Positions 22,318 to 34,193 of a stretch of DNA of 64,000 nucleotides are shown here, piece by piece. Location: assembly GCA_037693485.1 (NCBI GenBank), contig CM075344.1:75697501-75761500 (forward strand), given 5' to 3'. Each line of letters starts with the position of its first letter. Position 1 is the stretch's first letter. The position numbers and the translations under genes were made by a program. The stretch comes from Kitagawia praeruptora. Taxonomy: Eukaryota > Streptophyta > Magnoliopsida > Apiales > Apiaceae. The notes beneath the pieces were generated by a model. That model was not told where the DNA came from and did no database searches. It saw only the letters and a program-made list of their open reading frames with translations.

Positions 22318-23705
22318 AGAATAAGATGGATGAAGATGGTGTAATTATAAGGAACAAAGCAAGGTTGGTTGTAAAAGGATACTCTCAATAGGAAGGCATT
22401 GATTATGATGAGACATTTGCTCCTGTTGCTAGATTGGAAGCCATCAGAATATTCTTGGCATTTGCTGCTCATTCAAACTTTAAAGTATATCAAATGGATG
22501 TCAAGAGTGCATTTCTGAATGGAGAGTTGGAAGAAGAAGTGTATGTGCAACAACCACCTGGTTTTGAGGATCCACACTTCCCAGAATTTGTCTACAGATT
22601 GCTTAAGGCATTGTATGGACTTAAGCAGGCTCCAAGAGCATGGTATGATACTTTATCACAATTTCTTCTTGAGAATCAATTCACTAGAGGCACACTGGAC
22701 AAGACATTGTTTTACAAGAAGAATGGTGATGATCTTATCTTAGTTCAGATCTATGTGGATGATATCATTTTTGGTTCTACAAATGAGAAGCTGTGTGAGA
22801 AATTTTCTAAACTCATGCAGAGCAGATATGAGATGAGTATGATGGGAGAGTTAACATTCTTTCTTGGGTTGCAAGTCAGTCAAAGGAAGGATGGTATCTT
22901 TATCAGTCAGACCAAGTATATCAAGGATTTATTGAAGAAGTTTGACTTGGAAGATTGCTCACCTGCAAAGACACCCATGGCCACTGCCACTAAATTGGAT
23001 GAAGATGCTAAAGGCAAGAAGGTAGACATCTCAGTCTACAGAGGCATGGTTGGTTCTCTGCTCTATCTCACTGCAAGTAGGCCAGACATCATGTTTGCTA
23101 CATGCTTGTGTGCATTGTTTCAATCAAATCCAAAAGAATCACATTTGGTTACTATAAAAAGGATCTTTAGATATCTGAAGGGCACTCCAAACTTGGGACT
23201 ATGGTATCCTAAGGACACAGGGTTCAATCTGGTTGGTTATTCTGATGCTGATTATGCTAGATGCAGAGTGGATAGGAAAAGCACCTCAGGTAGCTGCCAG
23301 TTTCTTGGACAAAGGTTAGTCTCTTGGTATAGCAAGAAACAACAATCTGTGTCAACTTCTACAGCTGAGGCTGAATACATAGCTGCTGGAAGTTGCTGTG
23401 CTCAAGTGCTTTGGATTAGAAATCAACTTTGAGATTATAGACTTGTGTTGGAAAGAATTCCAATCATGTGTGACAACACAAGTGCAATCTCTATAGTTGC
23501 CAATCCTGTCAATCATTCTAGAACAAAGCACATTGACATCAGATATCATTTCATTAGAGAACATGCAACTAATGGAACCATTGAGTTGCATTATGTCTCT
23601 ACAGATAAACAACTAGCTGACATATTCACTAAGCCACTAGATGAAGCCACCTTCACAAGGTTGGTTAGTGAGATTGGAATGCTGAATTCTTCAGATTCTG
23701 GCTAA
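22318..23705 (+). pseudogene. Copia pol, reverse transcriptase and RNase H
   Basis: The frame differs from integrase. It has a TAG at 22389-22391 in a conserved Y-S-stop-EGIDY context (normally Gln), then an open stretch 22434-23432 with RT motifs QMDVKSAFLNG, LYGLKQAPRAW and the catalytic YVDD (D109, D110 counted from 22434). RNase H follows with GYSDADYA, the TAEAEY glutamate and, after a TGA at 23430-23432, CDNTSAI and the conserved KHIDIRYHFIR end. It stops at 23705. Two nonsense codons and an upstream frameshift inactivate it, but the catalytic residues remain. Confidence 0.87.
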
Positions 23706-24549
23706 GTGAATATATCATCTAGATTGTTGCAGCAGTAAACACTTACTTTATCTAAATTTTCAATATTTTTGGAGTAAGTGTTGGCTGAAATATGATTTAT
23801 AAATATTTCAAATCTGTTGCATATGTTGGAAAATCATATTTTTGCTAACTTGAAATTTTTATGAAATTTTGAGAAAATCACTATTTAATTTGCTAGAATA
23901 TTCTTCAATGAATATGGCCGGTCAATTTTAAAAGATAGTGAAAATCAATTTTTATGAGTGATGGGTATAGTTCGATAAGTCAAACTTCTCGAATGATTCA
24001 CTATTCGACATCTCTAACAAGTCTCATTAGAGTACTCTTGAGTTCTCGAATAGAGTCTTTTAGAGTTCTCGAATAGAGATTTCCTTGACTTCTCGAATAT
24101 AGTGTTTTAGTTCTCGATTGACTGAGTTCTCGAATACAATATTTGAGTTCTCGAATCATTTGAAAAGGCTGAATTCTCGCTGAATTTTAACCGATTTTGG
24201 ACTTTTGTCTAAAAGTTTAATTCACTCATAAAAACACATTTTATTTAATTTAGAATTATTTCTGAGTTAGATAACTGCCAGCTGTGAGTTTCTATCTGCT
24301 TGAGTTATCGATTAAGCCTTTCTTGACTTCTCGAATAGTTGTTTTATACTTCTCGAATGCCTGACTTGTCGATACAACACATACTTCTAATCAACAATTC
24401 AAGTACTTCATACTTATACAATTCTACACCTATTCGATTCATTTCATTCGATTTCTCAAGCATCTACACTCTCTAAACCTCTGAAACCCTAACTACAAAA
24501 AGCCAAATTTCTTCTTCAATCTTCAATTTCTTTCATCTCCTTCATACAA
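23706..24549 (+). other. Spacer between pol and the extra ORF
   Basis: Non-coding. Positions 23980-24370 hold eight more TTCTCGAA octamers, the same family of motifs as in the LTR. The last ~80 bp (CT-rich, with CAAATTTCTTC repeats) look like an untranslated leader before the ATG at 24550. Confidence 0.6.
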
Positions 24550-24650
24550 ATGGCAACAGTAAAGTTCAACACCAACTTCATTGCCCTAACTAGTGATGTG
24601 GAAGCACCCAACGCCAATTTCAAGTGCTTTGTGAAATGGATGGCTGAGTC
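24550..24650 (+). pseudogene. 5' end of copia extra ORF, cut by the CACTA
   Basis: Starts at ATG 24550 and encodes 33 codons plus 2 nt before the CACTA transposon begins at 24651. The frame continues at 48517: skipping the transposon and one copy of the GTC duplication keeps the phase. The ORF sits where SIRE elements carry their env-like gene. Its start shows no signal peptide. Confidence 0.75.
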
Positions 24651-25511
24651 CACTACGCCATAAGTGAGCATACGCAACCCTTTTTACAAAGCGTTGCACA
24701 GAAAGCGTTTCGTTAGATAGAAATTTTGGGTCTTTTGCAACTGAGCTGAACGAGTGTTGCGTTAGATATAATTTAGTATTGCGTATTACCCATAGTGTTT
24801 CACATCATGCAACACTAACTGCTGGTGTTGCGTTAGATATTTTTTTATTATAATAAATGGTGACGTGGCAGAAGTGGGACCCACATGTGCTGACGTGGCA
24901 TTTGCTGACGTGGCAATTGTGGGACCCACAATTGCTGACGTGGCAGAAGTGGGACCCACCTATGCTGACGTGTCATTTGCTGACGTGGCAGAAGCGTTGC
25001 ATTAGGTAACAGTAGTGTTGCATTTGCTGTTTGAAGTGTTGCATTAGATATATTTATAATTTTTTAAAAATATGACGTGGCAGATGTGGGACCCACCACT
25101 GCTGACGTGGCAGTGTGGGACCCACAAGGGTGACGTGTCAAGAGGCCCATCAAGCTGACGTGGCAATTGTGGGACCCATAATTAATGACGTGGCAGAAGT
25201 GGGACCCACCTATGATGACGTGTCATTTGCTGACGTGGCAGAAGCGTTGCATTAGGTAACAGTAGTGTTGCATTTGTTGTTTGAAGTGTTGCATTAGATT
25301 TTTATTAATTTTTTAAAAAATCTGATGTGGCAGGTGTGGGTCCCACCATTGCTGACGTGGTAGTGTGGGCCCCACAAGGGTGACATGGCAGGAGTCCCAC
25401 CAATGATGACGTGGCAATTATGGGACCCACAATTGCTGATGTGGTATAAGTGGGATCCACCTCTGCTGACATGGCAGAAGCGTTGCATTAGATAACAGTG
25501 GTGTTGCATTT
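24651..25511 (+). repeat. CACTA left subterminal repeat region
   Basis: Dense short repeats in two families: GTGTTGCGTTAGAT-like units, and about 15 copies of TGACGTGGCA or close variants usually joined to GTGGGACCCAC. A ~240-bp block is itself repeated (about 24990, 25230 and 25470). In CACTA elements such arrays serve as binding sites for the element's own DNA-binding protein; that role is inferred here. Confidence 0.75.
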
Positions 25512-27345
25512 GATGATGAATCTATTTTTTTAAATTATTTTTTCGACGTTCGAATCGCACGGATGTCAAGATATAACGATTTTAGTGATGCAGGAATTTT
25601 TTTAAAAAAATTCCTACATGTATTTGGTTTGGTTTTATAACGGTCAAATCGGTCAAAGTGGACTTTCCTTTTAAATAGTCTTGTCTCGAATGATGAATCT
25701 ATTTTTTTAAATTATTTTTTCGACGTTCCAATCGCACGGATGTCAAGATATAACGATTTTAGTGACGCGATAATTTTTTAAAAAAATTCCTACATGTATT
25801 TGGTTTGATTTTATAACGGTCAAACCGGTCAAAGTGAACTTTCCTTTTAACTAGTCTTGTCCCGAATGATGAATCTATTTTTTCAAAATATTTTTTCGAC
25901 GTTCCAATCGTACGGATGTCAAGATATAACGATTTTAGTGACGCGGTAATTTTTCAAAAAAATTCCTACATGTATTTAGTTTGGTTTTATAACGGTCAAA
26001 TCGGTCAAAGTGGACTTTCCTTTTAACTAGTCTTGTCTCGAATGATGAATCTATTTTTTAAATTATTTTTTCGACGTTTCAATCGCACAGATGTCAAGAT
26101 ATAACGATTTTAGTGACGCGGTAATTTTTCAAAAAAATGGCTACATGTATTTGTTTGGTTTTATAACGGTCAAACCGGTCAAAGTGGACTTTCCTTTTAA
26201 CTAGTCTTGTCCCGAATGATGAATCTATTTTTTTAAATTATTTTTTCGACGTTCCAATTGCACGGATGTCAAGATATAACGATTTTAGTGACGCGGTAAT
26301 TTTTCAAAAAAATTCCTACATGTATTTGGTTTGGTTTTATAACGGTCAAACTGGTCAAAGTGGACTTTCCTTTTAACTAGTCTTGTCCCGAATGATGAAT
26401 CTATTTTTTTAAATAATTTTTTTGACGTTCCAATCTCACGGATGTCAAGATATAACGATTTCAGTGACGCGGTAATTTTCAAAAAAATTCCTACATGTAT
26501 TTGGTTTGGTTTTATAACGGTCAAATCGGTCAAAGTGGACTTTCCTTTTAACTAGTCTTGTCCCGAATGATAATTCTATTTTTTAAATTATTTTTTCGAC
26601 GTTCCAATCGCACGGATGTCAAGATATAACGATTTTAGTGACGAGGTAATTTTTCAAAAAAATTCCTACATGTATTTGGTTTGGTTTTATAACGGTCAAA
26701 CCGGTCAAAGTGGACTTTCCTTTTAACTAGTCTTGTCCCGAATGATGAATCTATTTTTTTAAATTATTTTTTCGACGTTCTAATCGCACGGATGTCAAGA
26801 TATAACGATTTTAGTGACGCGGTAATTTTTCAAAAACATTCCTACATGTATTTGGTTTGGTTTTATAACGGTCAAACCGGTCAAAGTGAACTTTCCTTTT
26901 AACTAGTCTTGTCCCGAATGATGAATCTATTTTTTAAAATTATTTTTTCGACGTTCTAATCGCACGGATGTCAAGATATAACGATTTTAGTGACGCGGTA
27001 ATTTTTCAAAAAAATTCCTACATGTATTTGGTTTGGTTTTATTACAGTCAAACCGGTCAAAGTGGACTTTCCTTTTAACTAGTCTTGTCCCGAATGATGA
27101 ATCTATTTTTTTAAATTATTTTTTCGACGTTCCAATCACACGGACGTCAAGATATAACGATTTTATTGATATGGTAATTTTTTAAAAAATTTCCTAGATT
27201 TATTAGGTTTTGTTTTATAACGGTCAAACTGGTCAAAGTTGATCTTCCTTTTAACTAATCTTGTCCCGAATGATGAATCTATTTTTTTAATTATTTTTTT
27301 GACGTTCCAATCACACGGGTGTCAAGATATAACGATTTAGTAATA
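25512..27345 (+). repeat. ~175-bp tandem repeat array, about 10.5 copies
   Basis: Units start at about 25512, 25689, 25866, 26041, 26216, 26391, 26567, 26739, 26917, 27094 and 27268 (the last partial and diverged). Each carries GATGAATCTATTTTTTTAAA, CGGATGTCAAGATATAACGA and the palindromic CGGTCAAACCGGTCAAAG. Neighbouring units differ by only a few substitutions, except the last two on the right. ORFs across the array, such as 26285-26533, are not genes. Confidence 0.93.
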
Positions 27346-27830
27346 TACAATTTATTGACAATTTAAATATTTATTTATTAAATTTAAAATATACAATTTT
27401 TAATAATAAAAATAAAAATACATAAATATATTAACAATATGACAATATCACACAATGACACACATACCGGTGAAATATTTGAAGGGCAAATAATACCCGC
27501 TCAGTGAAATGTTTGAGGGGCAAATAATACCGCCCAATAATTTTGACTCCGATTTTAACAAAATATCTCGTTCTCTCTATTTTCAATCTTAAACCCCCCT
27601 CTCTCTTGCTCTCTCTCCTAAAACTCTCGCCCCAACTCTCAATCTCTCAGCTTCTTCAAATTCGTGCTTAATTCGCTTCCTCAACTTTCCAATTGATTTA
27701 AGACTTCGGTCGAGACTTTGGGAGTGCTTTGGTCTTCAAATTAGGGGGTTTTTAATATTATGTTTAATTGATTTTATTTTTTCACTTAAACTTCAATTAA
27801 TCAATCTCTCACTTTGATTTCAGGGATTCT
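27346..27830 (+). other. Leader-like region in the CACTA
   Basis: A stretch of AT-rich DNA is followed at about 27560-27660 by CT-rich sequence (CTCTCTCTTGCTCTCTCTCC) resembling plant 5' UTRs, then a T-rich region that could be an intron ending TTGATTTCAG near 27823. No start codon can be assigned. It may be a captured gene's promoter and first exon, but this is inference. Confidence 0.35.
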
Positions 27831-28062
27831 ACAGTTTGGGCTTTGCATTTCGGGGCTTGGGAGCTTTAAGTTCAGTGGATTTATGCTTTTCTTTAGTTTG
27901 ACCTTTGAGTTTTGTATTTCGATTTTAGGTATCACTCCCTTCCAATTTTTATTTTCGATTATTAGTGGTTGTATATATATACTTTTATATGTACAATCTC
28001 CTGCCACAATAATCTTTACAGATATCTATTCAGTATTCATGTACTAATTCAGTGGCATACAG

Positions 28063-28434
28063 ATGGTCTGCCATCACCTTGAACCCCGATGAGGCAGTTG
28101 CCTTTGGTGCTGCCGTACAAGGAGGAATCCTTAGTGGAGAGGGTGGTGACGAGACTAAAGGTAATGAAATATTTTCTTTTTTTCTGGACCTTAAGTGTAG
28201 CATCTTATCATGATTGTAGTTTGATATATTTTCTGAAACTAATGAATAATATCTAATAATATTTTTTACTTTAATACAGATATCCTTCTTTTGGATGTGG
28301 CACCTCTTACCCTAGGAATTGAAACCGTAGGAGGGGTGATGACCAAATTGATTCCTAGAAACACTGTTATTCCAAGCAAGAAATCCCAAGTTTTCACAAC
28401 TTACCAAGATCAGCAGACTACTATATCCATTCAG
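28063..28434 (+). pseudogene. Captured BiP (ER HSP70) gene fragment, two exons
   Basis: Two exon pieces separated by a 119-bp intron. The first (to 28160) encodes NPDEAVAFGAAVQGGILSGE and GGDETK and ends AAAG|GT. The second (28280-28434) begins after ACAG and encodes DILLLDVAPLTLGIETVGG through TTYQDQQTTISIQ, ending CAG|GT. Spliced in phase 1 they match the end of the ATPase domain and the start of the peptide-binding domain of plant BiP, the ER-lumen HSP70. GGDETK followed directly by DILLLDVAPLTLGIE points to BiP rather than cytosolic HSP70. Codons are preserved and no stop interrupts the captured part, which suggests recent capture. It lacks most of the protein and cannot act as a chaperone. 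Confidence 0.82.
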
Positions 28435-29238
28435 GTACTATTTTACTCCGAACTCTACATCATTCAAGCCTGAAGTTCTATTATGTAAAAGAAAAAATAG
28501 AAAGCTTGTTGAAGTTCTAGAATTCCTCAGGAGAATTCTCAAGAGAATAGAAGACAAATGTACTAAAATTTGATTTTTTGAGATGATATATAACTTAAAA
28601 GATTGGATGTTGCATAAATTATAAACAAATATGACACCATTATGAATCCATGAAACATGCAGCCAATATAAAAACAATACTCTCTATAGTTTGAGAAGTG
28701 TGCAAGTGATGGCTGAAGCACTTTTTGAAGTCTCTCGACGTACTGAATTCAGAATTGCCCAGATTTTATTTCTTAAGTTAGTTAGAGTTCATTCGTTTAA
28801 TTTAAAGATGCATGCTTCCCTGTTCTGATGTTGTATAAGCGCACAATTAACATTCGAGATTGGTTGTTCTGTGTTTTAGTTGCAGCGTAGAGGTACGGAT
28901 TTTCATTCTGTCAGATTATAAGGTTATGTTGCGATGTATATATATCACTTGAATTATGATATTGAAAGGGGTTCCATGCTTCGACCTTAACCTGATAATA
29001 TATAGATTTCACTTCTACTTGTATTAGGCAAAACTTAAACTGAAGATAAAATAAATTAGCATGTATTTCGTTAATAGCAGATGCAGATGGCTAATTACAT
29101 AATTGGACTACCCAGTGTGGCTACTCTGTCAATTATTAGCATCCCATGTTATTGGTAATCATCTCATTCCCTGATTAGATATTTCAAGTTTTTGCTTAAT
29201 TGTGAATGTCTCTAAGCATTTATTTGCTCTCTTTGTAG
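28435..29238 (+). other. Intron-like sequence between captured fragments
   Basis: Non-coding, T-rich DNA starting at a GT donor (28435) and ending TCTTTGTAG (29238), as expected for a plant intron. No other feature was recognised. Confidence 0.45.
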
Positions 29239-29405
29239 GTCTGTTAGCACTAACCACAGGTCCTGGGGAGAGAGCCCAGGAAATATTAGAAGAATCATTC
29301 TCTCCTATTGTAGAAGCTCTTAAATCGAAGTCAGATGCATCTAAGATATTTGCGGTACGAAGACACAAATTTAAGAGTTCCTCTAATGTTGACAATATCC
29401 AACAG
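29239..29405 (+). pseudogene. Captured exon, probably IFRD-family
   Basis: A 167-bp exon-like segment between TTTGTAG and CAG|GTATAT. One frame reads LLALTTGPGERAQEILEESF, then SPIVEALKSKSDASKI, which resembles plant interferon-related developmental regulator (IFRD) proteins around their EILEE..PxxxEALKSxSDxxKI stretch. The last ~20 residues do not fit that family in memory and may come from another source. If spliced to the BiP fragment, its first codons would read into TAG, so no chimeric protein results from the simplest splicing. Confidence 0.5.
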
Positions 29406-30812
29406 GTATATTCTTTTTTCCGTAACTGTTTTCATTTTTCTGTTGTATTGTCATTCTTTATAGTTATGTTTCGGAATTAAGGTTTGGAAATTATGTTTGG
29501 TATGACATTTTAATCAATGTTGATATTTGTATGTGAAGAAGTTCTGTTGAGGAAATTTTGTTCGTGTAGAGTTTAAAGACAGTGTATAAATTAAATAAAG
29601 AATTTAAATTTTACTTGATATGGCTTTATGTTGGTGCTAATTCATTGAGCATCTACATCGCAAGTCTTGCTTGGTAAAGTTTCCCCTGCAGTGTATGTAA
29701 TTTGGTTAGGACCGTACATACTGGTTGTTTGAGAACTTTATACTACACCAGGAGTGACCTATTACCATGTCACTGGGTTTAACATCTCTGGCTCAGGTAA
29801 CTTTGCGAGATATATGAAGTGAACCATTTTTCCATCTACCTTAATAAAGAAGTATAATTTAGCAATAAAAAGATTGGAGCAACTTGTATTTAATTGTCAA
29901 GATAAGAGGTGTAGCCTTATTGGGCCAAGGGGGAGCCAAAGCCCCAATGAGAAAGAAAAAGGTCCAGAAAATTACATAAATAATGTATAATTTTTATTTA
30001 ATTCTCTGTTTTGTATCTACTTTATTAATAATCTTATTATGCTTTATATTACTATATTTATAATAATCACATTATGATTCAACTCTACTTTGTGTTGTTA
30101 TTATTTTCTTCACAATAAATTTAGTCTACTTTGTATTTATTTTTTATTTCTATTATAAATTTATTCTATTCTTATTTATATCTACTTTAATGTTAGTTTA
30201 CTATTGTTTTATCCAACAAATTTACTTGTTGTCGTATTCTACTTATTTACTTTCTTTATGCTATTTTCTGTATCTATTTGTTAGTTTCTATCTTGTTCTT
30301 CTTCTTCAATGTTTTGTGTACTGTTGTGCAGAAGACTTCATCCATCTATTTACTTGCTTGCACTTGCTTATAGAACTCTGGACACTGAAAACAAAGTGAA
30401 ATGAAAGCAAACAAGACAATATATCTCTTCAGATAACATATCTAGAATTCTTAGTTGGTGGAAAAAACTTGTGTAGGTCAGGTAAATCTTTAACTTATGG
30501 TCTAGCTATCATTGTTAAAGAAAAAGTATTTTAGTCGTGATTTTTTCCATAACAAAACTACTCCAGCAATAGAATTCTATCCTATACCTCTTTCTTTCCA
30601 GAGAATTGATGCAGACGGCAATAATTCTCTAAAAAACAAGGACAGGAGGGAGGGAACAGTAATCCGATAGGCCTGTTGTGGAATGTGTGGACGTCACCTT
30701 GTGGTATGTTGAGGTACATTTTGCTAACCCTCATTGCTATATTTGTTATCAGGCCTTAGGATATATCCGATATTGGATGTTTGTATGCTTTTTTTCGACC
30801 ACGGACTGTGAC
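29406..30812 (+). other. Non-coding CACTA interior left of nested gypsy
   Basis: Starts at a GT donor and is AT-rich throughout, without a recognisable gene. It probably belongs to a long intron that continues at 40705 beyond the nested LTR element. ORFs at 29202-29480 and 30190-30399 extend into it but look random. Confidence 0.45.
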
Positions 30813-30817
30813 ATGAC

Positions 30818-33800
30818 TGTAATAACCCTAACTTTGGCAATGCTACAGTGATCCTATGAATAGTAAATTTCGAGGATGTAGAGAAATGGTATATAGGTAC
30901 TCTATAATGGAAATGAAAAATGAATAAACAGAAACCATATTAGTAGTATACATTGAAAATAAGTGACTCGAAAAGACGTTAGATTTCAGAAATTCCTGAA
31001 GCATGAAATTTTGAGGATTTTGAATTCGAATAAGCTTCTATTGGACACTAAGGAGCATGGAAACATTATAAGAATTATATATTGAGGGATTAGTGAATTT
31101 AGAATTTGAGCCAGGGGATTTTTAAGTTAAGAGAATACCAATGGAATTTGGATTGTTAAACGATCTCAAAACCACTGAGATAATGAGGTACATTCGTAAC
31201 GAACCACAATTAGACGAATATGGAGATTAAGCAACCAAGATTATTAACATAACAAGGATACATACCACATTTTTACTTATCAAGATCATTAGTATTATAC
31301 TTAGAAATTAAAATGGAATTATTAGGTCATCAAGATGATGTCATCTTCCACTAAACCAAATTTAAGGGTAGATTAGTCTTTTAACATATAGATTTTTTTC
31401 ACCAATCTTCTACAACACTCTAAAGATTAGATATTAAGATGAGATTAGAAAAAGAACACAAGAAAACTCTCTCCCTTCCTTAGAACACCATTCGGCCAAA
31501 GTAGAAAAAAAGAAAGAAAATAAAAATCAAAACCCTAGTTAGCATCAAGATCAAATCCAAGGAAAAATCATGGAGGTTCTTGGAGACTAGAAAGAGATAT
31601 CCACCAAGTTTCATAGCCATCTAACATCATTTGCCAAGGTAATAAAATCATTCAAGTGCAAGATGAATAGTAATGAATAGTAGTTTTCAAGTTTTAATCT
31701 TTGTTTTTATGGCTCCTTTAGTTAATCCAAGCTAAATCAAGGTTGTTCAAGGTGTGTACAAGGAATATTAAGGATCATTAAGTATTCTTCAAGCTTCAAG
31801 GAGGTATAATAACCCTTGCCCTTTTGTATTTATAGTAGATATTGAAGTGGTTAATAGTTAAGTGTTGTTAATGGAAAGTTTATGATGAATATGTGTTATG
31901 AATGGTTGAGTTGGATATGAAATTTGTGTTGTGAACTTGGAACCATGGCTGGAATGTAGTCCACATGGTGTGGGGTTTGATTATGGTGTTTGATGATGAT
32001 TTTGGAGGGGTGAAATTTTGGAAAGTATGAAATTACAGCAGTTATAATGTCCGATTTTCGTTAGAACTACAAACTGCCCTGTTTTTGGACACCAATGCAG
32101 TACGGTACCTTACTGTTTAGCACACTTAGTGACCATGAAATGATAGAGCTTAGTTCATAGATCGTTTTGATATAAGGTGCGTTAAAATCTGACGTACGGT
32201 TTAGGAGAAAAGTCAGTTTTAGTGAAAGACGTTCGAAAGTCGAGAAATCGTAATTGTACCAAATTTGAGGTTATAGTTACCATACTTTAACATGTTTAAA
32301 AGTCACGAAATTTTGGGAGATGGTAGTAGTGTGGTCAAAGAACTAATACCAGTTGACCTTGTATTAAAATTCGAATTCTAAAATTTATAAGAAATTTTAC
32401 AGTCGAGTGTGGTTGTTAGGGGAAATGGTAAAAACCCCTGAAACTTCGATTGAGCTTATAAATAGTCAAGTTCTTGAACCTTTGGGGTAATAATAATACG
32501 TTAAACATATGTTAGAGTGTAAAGGGTTTTGTTATATAAGAGGGTAGTGAGTAAGAGATGTAGTATGCTAATGATGGACCTTTTGTGTTTATAGAAATTC
32601 CAGAGGAGGAACCAGCCCCACTGTCAGGATACAGAAATCGAGGCAAGATCCTTCTATCCCTACTTTAAAAATTATTTATCTTCGGAATAATAATGATATC
32701 ATGGAATATATTTATGTATATGTGATGCTTTTGTTGCTATATTGCAAAGAATATATCTTCTTGATTGTGGGAGGTTAAAGAGAGATGGAAATGTTTTCTG
32801 AAATATGAATATAGAGATGATTATGAATGGAGCGAATATGCTCTAGGGTAAAAGAAATATGAAAGAGAATGGTATCAGTTGTTATCTAGGGTTATATGAT
32901 TTATAATGCTATATCATAAACATTCTTTTAGTGTATGTTATATACATATATTTTATAGAAGTAATGTGCGAGAATGGAAATGAGATAAGTGAATGACATA
33001 TGGAAATGTGAAATGGTGTTGATAAATTGAATAATGATCTTATAAAAAGGGGGATTAGCAACAAACTTGCATAAGAGGCTATGTCAGGGCTGTGTGCGAC
33101 ATAGTCTAGTATTCATGATTCGGCACGAAGATGCCAAGGGAGGATGTTAGCAGGTGCCTTCCTCCAGGAGGATGTTAGCAGGTGCCTTCCTCCAGGGATG
33201 ATGTTAGCAGGTGCCTTCATTCCTTCTACTAGTAGTAAACAGAGAGCGGATACGGTCAGGCGACTGATCATCGTCCTACGTATCTGGCGCCAGTATAGAT
33301 CCCCAAAACTTGAAAGAGAATTGAAAATGGTTTTCAGATTTCTATAACTGAAAACAGAAAGATGATATGAAATGATGAAGTTATTGATATAGATGAAGAG
33401 AAACTGATACTGTATTACATTAGATTTCTTTCTTATAATAGTAAGTGGATGATGTATTATTAAATAAAAGTTTTATTCTTTCTTAAGGTTTATAAATTGG
33501 TTACATTTTAAATTCTAGCTTTCAATGTTATCTTGCTGAGCTATTATAGCTCACTCTTGCTACTTATCTATATACAGCTAGGTATGCCAATACTACGCAG
33601 AACGCCCCGCAAGAGGGTAAGGGAAAGGCGACCTACTGAGAGTTCGTTAGCATCAGTCCCCGAGGTAGACGACCAGCGCAAGGGGTTTAGTGAGCTTATG
33701 TATATTAAGTGTGTAAGTTTGAAAGATTGTAATAAATTTGGTTGTTGAAATGCTTCTTGTAGAAGCATCACTCAACAATGTACTGAAGTATGATTCTGGG

Positions 33801-33999
33801 TTGTAATAACTTTTTAAATTCTAAACTCTTATTATGGTGAATGTTGTTCTCTGAGCATATGACTGGTGTGTGTGTGTATATTACTGTGGGGTCAATTGTA
33901 TAAGTAGTTATAAAAAAAAAAACCCAAGAGATATTGAATTTGAATGGAAGTTGGTTCATGATGGCCCAAATTCATGACCCCGGATTTGGGGCTGTCACA
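30818..33999 (+). repeat. 5' LTR of the gag-only element
   Basis: Starts TGTAATAACCCTAAC and ends GGGGCTGTCACA. It contains three tandem ~29-bp units built on GGATGTTAGCAGGTGCCTTC at 33141-33220. The short ORFs at 33144-33959 recur at +6700 in the 3' LTR and are not genes. Confidence 0.93.
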
Positions 34000-34001
34000 G
34001 T

Positions 34002-34017
34002 TGGTATCAGAGCTAAG
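34002..34017 (+). other. Primer-binding site of the gag-only element
   Basis: TGGTATCAGAGCTAAG, two bases after the 5' LTR, is complementary to the 3' end of initiator-Met tRNA over about 12 nt. Confidence 0.88.
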
Positions 34018-34193
34018 AGTCATAATGCTCAGGAACAAGAGTGATAATAATATTGTATCATTTATAATATTAAATTTTGAACTTCCATCAAGTTCAAGGG
34101 TGGTATATCGCAGGTAGTTTTATTTTTAAGCATTGATTATAATTTTATAAATTATTACTAATATAGTTTATGTTTACCTTATAGGGAGAGGAG

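Noticed and set aside
25512..27345. Regularly spaced repeats that could suggest a CRISPR array
   Set aside because: The units are contiguous ~175-bp tandem copies without unique spacers, in a plant transposon.
28063..28434. A functional BiP chaperone gene
   Set aside because: Only two partial exons are present, without start, most of the ATPase domain or the ER-retention signal.
33144..33959. Several small ORFs repeated exactly at 39844-40659
   Set aside because: They are within identical LTRs of the gag-only element.
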